From the NCBI GenBank assembly GCA_030549495.1, contig JAUIRK010000293.1, positions 62,001 to 126,000 of the forward strand: 64,000 nucleotides of DNA, in the 5' to 3' direction. Below are positions 46,501-55,500 of this stretch, piece after piece. The position numbers and the translations under genes were made by a program. The notes beneath the pieces were generated by a model. It was not told where the DNA came from and did no database searches. It worked only from the letters and a program-made list of their open reading frames with translations. How positions within the stretch are numbered: position 1 is the first letter of the stretch; every line of letters begins with the position of its first letter. The stretch is from Nectonema munidae (lineage: Eukaryota; Nematomorpha; Nectonematoida; Nectonematidae).

Positions 46501-49500
46501 ACCTTCATAAGTTTGTTAGTGCTGTATTTCTTTTGAGAGTCGTTAACTTGTTTTATCATGCTTTCGACGCCTTGATAAAACTGATCACATGTTTTAATAG
46601 AGAGGATTGAGCGATAGAACGTGCACCAAATTGCCAATGCTGTTCTTATAATGACTTCAGAGCCTTCGAGAAGAAGTGTATCCCACACCGAGAGTAGGGT
46701 GAGGAAGGGGAGACAAGTTGCAAAAATTGTTAAAAACCATTGAATCGTGTACACGTTTATTAACGGAGGTTCATACGATTGTTCTAAAGATTGATAAAAT
46801 TACTCTACATTAATCCAAATTTAACTGTGGCAAGAAAAAAAATTAACCTACATTTAAGTTATAAAAGGGGTATTCAGATATAGATAAAATCGGCTAAATG
46901 AAGGCGATATTTACGGAATAAAATATATTGAGTACTGAAACCATACATCATTCATTTTGCGCTAATGATGTAGTGGAAGCTCATCAGCTATATTTTTCCG
47001 TATTCTATTTTAGTCGATCGTTTGATGATATATTACTATCTCACCATTGTGTTTCCTCTCATTCATTCGAATATATGTGGCCCGTAACAAACTTGTCAAT
47101 CGACACAGTAAGAAAAAGCCCATATAACTCAGAAAAAATATTATAAAAAATATTAATAATAAACATAAAAAAAGTAATGAAAAATTGCTTCATATTTTAA
47201 TGTTTATAATTTTAATTTTCTTATCGTTTGAATTTGGCGTATTTATTCCAAGATAATGATAAAAAATTTTAATATAAAACTTCAAGAAACTTTGTTTAAG
47301 AACTAGATCTTATTTTATTTTTATTGTCTATACTCGTAGCTTTTCGTAAATATTAACAAGGTTGGAAGAAATAGGATCCAAGTAGGATGAATTATAGCGT
47401 TATTTCATTCAATTACTTGACCAGATTTGCTATAAATATTAAAAAAACCGAAATTCTAGATATCATATATTAACTTCAAATTTCATTATGCAATAAAGAA
47501 AATTATACAGACTTGATGAAATTAGGCCATATTCATCTCGTGGGCTGTATGTTTGACACCCCTTCTACGCATACTGTCATGTCTCTGACTCTTAAGTCAA
47601 AGTGCAAAACATAGCCGATGAGCTTTCAAACGGTAAAACAAGTCTTCCTACGTTTTTTCAATTCAGGGGTTCTCAACCTTTTATATTTTTGACAACACTC
47701 AAAAAACTCAATGAGAGTGCACACTGCACAGCCCATGTCAAAATTAATTCAGACTTTAGACTATAGCCACCTTGAAATATTAAAAATATTACGATAACAA
47801 TATGACTCCTCAAATAATGATAAAAATTAAGACTAAATTTCTTGAAGGATCCTAAGAGTTTTCATGACTATAACATGATTTAAAATTATCCCAAAAGTAA
47901 TTTTATTGAGCGAATTTTCACTTCTTCGTTTCTTTCTAAAGCAACTGATTTTAATACACAGATAGGGGAAGGTAGATGTACCGGGGGGTGTTTTCATTGA
48001 GAAGGCACAATTGCACCGCTTGTATCGAACTATGAGAAAAGTAAGCTTGATGCGCGATCGAGCCCAGGACCTTGAGTACTCACGCCTTACAATGTCTTGG
48101 GTTAAATCCGGCATCAAGACTTCTCTGCCAATAGTTCAAGTCAAGCGGTAAAACTCACGCCGATAAAACCTATTTCCAAGTTGACTCTTTGAATTTACCT
48201 ATATCAACTATTATTTACACGTATTAACACCATTCTTTCATAAAATTATTACATTAGGCAAAGGGAATTTATTTTGAATTTAGAGTCTTGACCTTACAAA
48301 TATAAACGGGCGGACTTGAAAGGCAGTCGCTATATGACATTCTATTTGATAAGGAGTGAGATGCATAACATTCATACTTTCTTTTTACTCGTTAACGACC
48401 AGAATAATCAGAAAAAATCTAATGTAAAGCGGACGATTTGTGTTAAAAAGAATTTATAAACGCACATCATATTTTTATAAAGTCGACATTAGTCGACTTG
48501 GTCGTTAACGAGTTATTAATTGGAAGACACAACATATATGGAAGTTTTCCTATTATCCGGTTAAAATTAGATACCTGAATAGTATATAGCCTCAAAAGTA
48601 AAATTGAATAAATTGCTAAACACAATTATAAGACCAAAAAAAGTGTAATGCAAAAAAGATGATACCTTTAGATTCTACTTAAGAGAGTGCATGAAAAGAT
48701 TATTTATTTTAGGAAATTGATTTAGACTTTAATCATGCTATAGAACTTATGCACAAAATATTATTATTATTTATTTTTCTGTTTTATAGGTACACAGAAA
48801 ACATGATTTAAAACAAAAGGTATTCTGTATTTAAAACTCTAAAAATAATAATTAATTGAAGTTAAAAAAACTCAAAAATTGTTTTGCACTTTGCATTTAG
48901 GTGTATGAAAAAACAAAAAAGAAACAAATATTTGTTGCTTAAATTATTTTTTTGTTTTACTCTTTATTTATTTTAAGAATTAAATGTTGATATATTAGAT
49001 ATTTATCCATCTAAATATATGAATCAAAAATAACGCACCTGAAACGGGTCCCTTTAACTTGTTGAGATGTTGAGAAAGAGTTGGTAACCTAACTGCAAGA
49101 AGGTCTCTAAAAACTGCCATGTCAACGGATAAACCTTGCAAATTGCTTGAGTAATATAGATCTGGTAAAATACTGTCTATTAGGAATGCCATTACCTAAA
49201 TGATAAGAAGATATTTTTAAAGATTAAGCCTAAACATAAAAAAAACAATTTTAACTTGAATATATTTTTTATCCACTTGTTTTATGTAATATAGTATTTA
49301 TTAACGGTAGGAAAATTTTTAAAGACCTAAGAATTCTATACATGTAGATTTTTAGATGCTATATTTATAGAATAGAAAAATAGCATTATTTATATATTGC
49401 CTTTTTGCAATTCAGTTACACCCTTTTGCAATTCCGTTACACTCTTTTTCAACTTCATTACAACCTTTTACAATTGCGTTACAAAACAAAACAATTCTGT

Positions 49501-52500
49501 CCTCCTTTGGCAATATATTTTAAAGAACAAAATTGAAAACAAATTTAATAACAAAAATATTTAACAAATTCACGGCCATTTAATCCTTTTTTAATGTTCC
49601 TTGCTGCGTGAGAAAAATAATTCTAACAGTTGTTAAGATTCATTGTCTTTATTGATAGCTGAATAATTTAAGCTAAATCATTTTTTACATTCCTTTTGTT
49701 TAAGAAGTTTTTGGCGTTATTTTTAATTTTAGAAAACACGTATTTAGTTTCATTGAGCATATAAGAATATGTGATAAATACCTCATTTTAAAATATAAAT
49801 TAAAATCTAATAAATAAAATAGTTGAAAGGCATTAAACAGAAACATTTTTTGAAAAAATTTATACTGTTTTCAGTTCTAGTTTATTTTTTTCAATTCTGA
49901 ACTATCTATTAAATCCAAACTTTTTTCTTGAAAATTTAATTTAACAAGATTTGAGAATATAATTTTCTGTTTTATTCAGTGTTCATCTCATTAGTGACCA
50001 ATACGTTATTGAAGTTTTTGAGAGAAAAGCCGTGTACAGGTTACTTCTTAAATGTTTTAAATTCTTCAAAAATATGTTATTTTGAAGTTTAAATTGTGTC
50101 AACAATTTGGTTATGATTCCCTAGATTGTTCAGTCACCTTAGAAAATTACGCGCCAGGCCTAGTGTCGCAAATGTGCAAAAACTCGAACTAGCAAAAATC
50201 AAAAGTGTACGTTACACAATATTTTATAAATTATGCGAAGATATGGAGACTTTACTTGTTTTATAATTTCAAAAAATGAATGACTGTAAGACGCTTTGCA
50301 GTGGGGATTATGAAATAAATGCTTGCCTATTGAAGAGCTAATGTGCTTACTTGTTTTGGAAGTTTCATTTAAGTGAAGATGTTTGTCACGTCTAGTAACA
50401 AAATTTTGACTTGTATGCCTAATATATCAGCTACCACAGTTACAACTATAAGAGTATGTGATAATACTTTTTAGTGTTGATGGCTTAAAGGGAATTTACC
50501 GGTAATTGAAATTTTCTCGATAATTTACCGATAAGAATCTTGTCGGCAATTTGCGACCTGTAGATGCGATACGGACAACTAGAAAAAATAATCATTGAAT
50601 TATAATTTAAACACAAGTAATAGTTAATACTTCACATGAAAAGTGTTTGAATGGTAAATAAACTATACCTATATTCAGGTGTAAAGGACGAACTTGGGAG
50701 GGGTGGGGCAAATTTCGCATGCTTTTCATGAGACAAGCACTTCCTTTACGAAATGGTAATCTAGTCAATTCCATTTAATGTTATGAGTTGATTTATTAGG
50801 AGCAAATAAATTTCTTTTGAATAAATATTCAGTTTTTGTTCTATAATTTTCAAAAATAATATTACATGCCACCGGTAAAACGTTAATAAAAAATAGAGAG
50901 TACCTATTGTAAATAATTTTAAAAATCATCCTAACTCAAAGAATAAAAAGAGTATAAAAGAAACCTTGAAAGTTTGTTCTTCATTTTTATCAAAAACTTT
51001 TAAAAGAACGGCAGCTATCACATTAAGGCCTTGGCAATAGCCGATGTTTTTGTTCCATCTCGCGAACGCTAACAAAACTCTCTTTAAGATAATTTGATCA
51101 GAGTTTAGCATGGATGAGTTTGTTCCTGAAGAAAAGGATGGCACTGTTGTTCTATGCAAATCCTAAAATATATTTTAAAAAATTGGTAAATGAATGAATG
51201 TTTACTAAAAAGAAAAAAATATATTCAAAAATCGAAATGGTTTCCAAAATCACCGCTTTCTTCATCAAGGAATTAAAAAAATTAATTACTTACGCAATTG
51301 TGGAAAATATTTTGTAATATGTAAATTGTAGATATAAGGGTTTCATAATAATGATAAAGTGACTTATTTTTGCAATGTTTTTCTATCATTTTTGCTATTA
51401 TTCGTTGAAATTATTATGCTGACTAAATGAACACAACATAAAACTCGATAATCCTTTCTTTCTCTTTTATTTTAGATGTGTTTTTTCAGAAATTTTTTTA
51501 TCCAAAGGACAGTTTTCAATTCCATTCGAACGTATAGTTCCAGTGTCTCCACAATTCCTAGATGTTAGAGCATCAATTAAGGGAAATGGCGTAAAAATTT
51601 TCAAATATGCTATACGCATGATCTTTATTTAAATATTTGATGAAACTCAATACTAAACTTTCTCCCAAATTTAAATCTATAGGTTTTGTGTTTTTAAATC
51701 CATATATAGCGAATTGAACAATATAGCCATTTTTGGTTGTAATACATCATTTTTAAACCCAAATAGAAACAGCTTTCCTCATATAAATTCTTTGGAGGAA
51801 TGCTTACCATAATGACGAAGCATACATTCAGGGCATTTCTACATTATATCTCTTTATAGAATTTTTTTTTCTAAATTTAGCAAATTCAACATTTTTTTTG
51901 GAATGTACAAAATTATAGAATATATTTTTCAAGATTTTTTATAAAATTTTATGATGAAAAAATCAAAATTATGATTATTTATGATGAAAAAAATCAAATT
52001 TTTATGATGAATTATTGTCACGAAAAATTTTTCGGTGTACAAAAATATAAAACTTGCAAAAAGATTGCCGGTAGACTTTTATATTTTGCAATATATTTTG
52101 CTAATTTTTCCATATATATTTACATTGAGTACATATAAGTCCTACTAAGATATGCGTAAGGAAAACTCATTTGTAGGTGTTATCAGTCACAAAGTGAAAG
52201 GTAAACTTTTCTGAAAAGTGGTATGATGAAGAAATACCCTTTTTGTCCGCCAATAGTACTCAATAATTGATTGCCAGAGAAGTTTTCAATTATGACGGCA
52301 TCTTATTTTTTACTATCTTCATCTGATAATAATCCATTTTCTAGTGGAATTATATCACGTTTTGCGCTTAAAAAAGTCTTGGCTTTGAAAAAAGCCATAA
52401 TTTTGTCAATTTTTCAAGCATTATAAACAATTATACGTGAATAGAAATAAAAAAGTAAATATGAAGTGAAAAGTGTATAAATCTTGAAAAAATATAAAAT

Positions 52501-55500
52501 TAAAATCGATGAAAAAGAATACCATTCAATCATTATAGAATTTTGTATGATAGTAATCGGTCAAAAAGAGGGAGACGTTATTAACGCACACTATAAGTGT
52601 GCAATGTGAATGGTGTTAAAATTAAGTAAGTACATATCCCTTATTATTCTTGGCATTTTCTGTTTTTAAACATTTGAAAAATTTTCTTTTTAATTAAGTT
52701 AGTTGGATTAAAAAAAGATGAAATATGGAAAAAACAGCTATTTTTAAATGGAAACATTTTCCAAAATCCTTAGAGCTTAGTTGACTGATAAATACATTGG
52801 ATCATAAATTTATAGATTTTATTTTTCAAATAACATTTAATCTATCATATTAAAATCTATAATTGATGGCTAAGGCAATTATTTGTCGTGTACACTCTAG
52901 GGTTCACTAGTAAAATGGGTCAATGCAATACTCATATATCTTTAATCAAATGACGTTGTACAAGTACTGACTGTTTACAAATGTACTTTTGACAAACTTC
53001 TTTTTATAATGTATTTATATTTATACAACTTTCGCGTGTAGAATATTGTGTTCTCAAAAACTTTCAGTATTTACGTTATGAGCGTAATATTTTTCTACAT
53101 AAATATTATTCGTATGAGTCCATTTTAATAAAATAAAAAACTATGACTAAAGCAAAACATTGGAAATTTTATACAAATTATAAATTAGAAGTCTATTTTT
53201 AAAAAAATGACAAATAATTTTCATCGTTATGATACGCTAGTCTTCTTTGTAATTAAATTCTATCGTTATATTCCTTTTAAATTTAAGTGAATACATTTGT
53301 ACTCGATAAAAAGCGAACACTTAGTCGAGTTAAATTTAAAAATATAGAATTCTATAAAATGATATAGCAGCGATATTGGTATGGCTATTATCGATATAAA
53401 ATATGTACAAATGGATTTGAATTACCAATTTTAATATATAGAGATGTGACATTGTCTTTTGGTAAAAATATTATTTTAAAATATATTGTACATTAAATTT
53501 GTAAACAAACTTTATGTAGAATAAAATTTAAAATATCTTTATTGTTTTGTTTTATACTAATAAAGATAAAACAGAATAAAACTTTATTAAAGTTGGAAAA
53601 AAAATGTGACCTTGATAATTTGATTTCCAAGATTGAAATCTTCTTCATTAACTCGATCGCTAAAACAAATTTTGACAGTATTTTCCCATTTTAGATTGAG
53701 TGATTGGAAATAGTGCTCTGCAAGTGTAAGCCACATCTTAAGATTTGAAAAATTGTTGAATAAAATAATCATTATTTTTTAGAAAAAGAAGAAAAACTTG
53801 TTTTCTAAAGTATTGTGGAAAGCCATTTGGAAGCCTGGCAACTGCCTTCATTGCATCTCGCCACTGTTCGAAACCGTCATCACCAGCATATGGTTGAATC
53901 GAAAATCGCATTCGTGTATCTATTTCTAAATAAAATGATCAATCGTGGAGAAATCGCAAAAATTAAATTCAGGTGGGCAATTGTTTGGCATTGTATCAAA
54001 TATCCAAATATTTTTTCAAAAACTCACTTTTTACATAAAAATCTAAATCTTATCAAAATTTCAATCATAGTCAACTTTTTAAATCTCAGATGAAAACAAC
54101 TAATTGTTCAGTATTAACCCTATTAGTGCTGGGGCGTAAAACGCCTCCCCCTTCACTAAAAAATTAAATGTACAAAATTGACTGAATCATATCCTTTCCC
54201 TAAAATCGCTAGCTGCATCTTTTGTTACCATTTTCATTGTAGTTTAATGACCCTGTCATGTCAAAAACTGCCCATCAAAATCAAAAATTATAATTTTTCA
54301 GCAAAATTTTGAAGGTTTATATTATATACTACCTTGAAAATTTATAATTATATACAGTTTTGAACGCATAACACTTTATATATTTAATTTTTTCAATAAT
54401 CATGGCTACTTTTTAGAAAATGTCAATTAAAATTTTGATTGATCAGAAATAAATCTAATAAAATATTCCTTCAAATTTTACATAAAATATATGTTTTTAT
54501 ACTAAATCGGCCATGCTGGTTTCATTTCTGGACTCATTTTTTACATTTAGGGTTTGAAAATACCTATAAGTGTTAATCAAATTTCGGTTTACTTCTAAAA
54601 ATTGTCTCCAAAAACAGTCCTTCAAATTTTACATAAAATATGTTTTTATACCAAATCGATCATGCTGGTTTCATTTCTGAACTCAATTTTCATATTTAGG
54701 GTTTCAAAATATCTGAAGGCTTCAATCAGATTCGCGGTTTACGTCTAAAAAGTATTTCCGAAAATATTTTAAAAATTTCAAATCTGTATTTATACCAAAT
54801 CGATAATTCTTATTTATTTCTGTACTCCATTTGGCTAATACGGTTAAAAAAAATATCTGGAAATGGCAATTGAATTAGTGATGTATGCCTGAAAACCAGT
54901 TCTGTAAAATTCTTTCAAAAAATCGTTGTATATTAGTTATATAGTAAAAATATACTTTTTTTTGTATATTTTGTCTTATAATACTTTCATCAATCATCTT
55001 GAGTATGAAATATTTATTTAAAAAAACGTATATTCTAATTTGTTCTAAATGAGTAAATAAAAACTTCATTCCCACTAAGTGCATTATGCAGGCTCTAAAT
55101 GCCAAAAAGAACTACTTTATGTCGTTCTCTAAGCCAGTGTAAGAGACCTCAGTCTCACATAAATAAATAGATTTACTATTTATTGAATATAAAGGACGAT
55201 TTAATCATTTACTGAGACTTATAGCAACTTTATATTGATAAATTCCTAGAAATTTCTCTTGCAAAAGTAGGCAGAAATTAGTATTAACTCGTAAGTTTAA
55301 TTTAACTTCTAGGTTAAATCTATACTTAGGAGAGTTTATCACTTCATTAAAATAAGAAACTTCTTTCCTATCTGTATTGAGGCTCTCAATACATAAGCAA
55401 AGAGTTTTAAGTTAATTTAAACATTTCTTTAAGCTTCCCTCCTATTTATCTGGGTGCACCTAGTGAATTTTAGTAGTTAAGCTCACCCTCTTTCAGAGAA

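Noticed and set aside
46928-47146. Possible extra tbc1d30-like or antisense exon
   Set aside because: Wrong strand for the gene, no motif and no splice support.
53815-54093. Plus-strand 92-codon ORF
   Set aside because: Its first part is the complement of tbc1d30-like exon 3, which aligns to a known protein on the minus strand; the rest runs through a MITE fragment.
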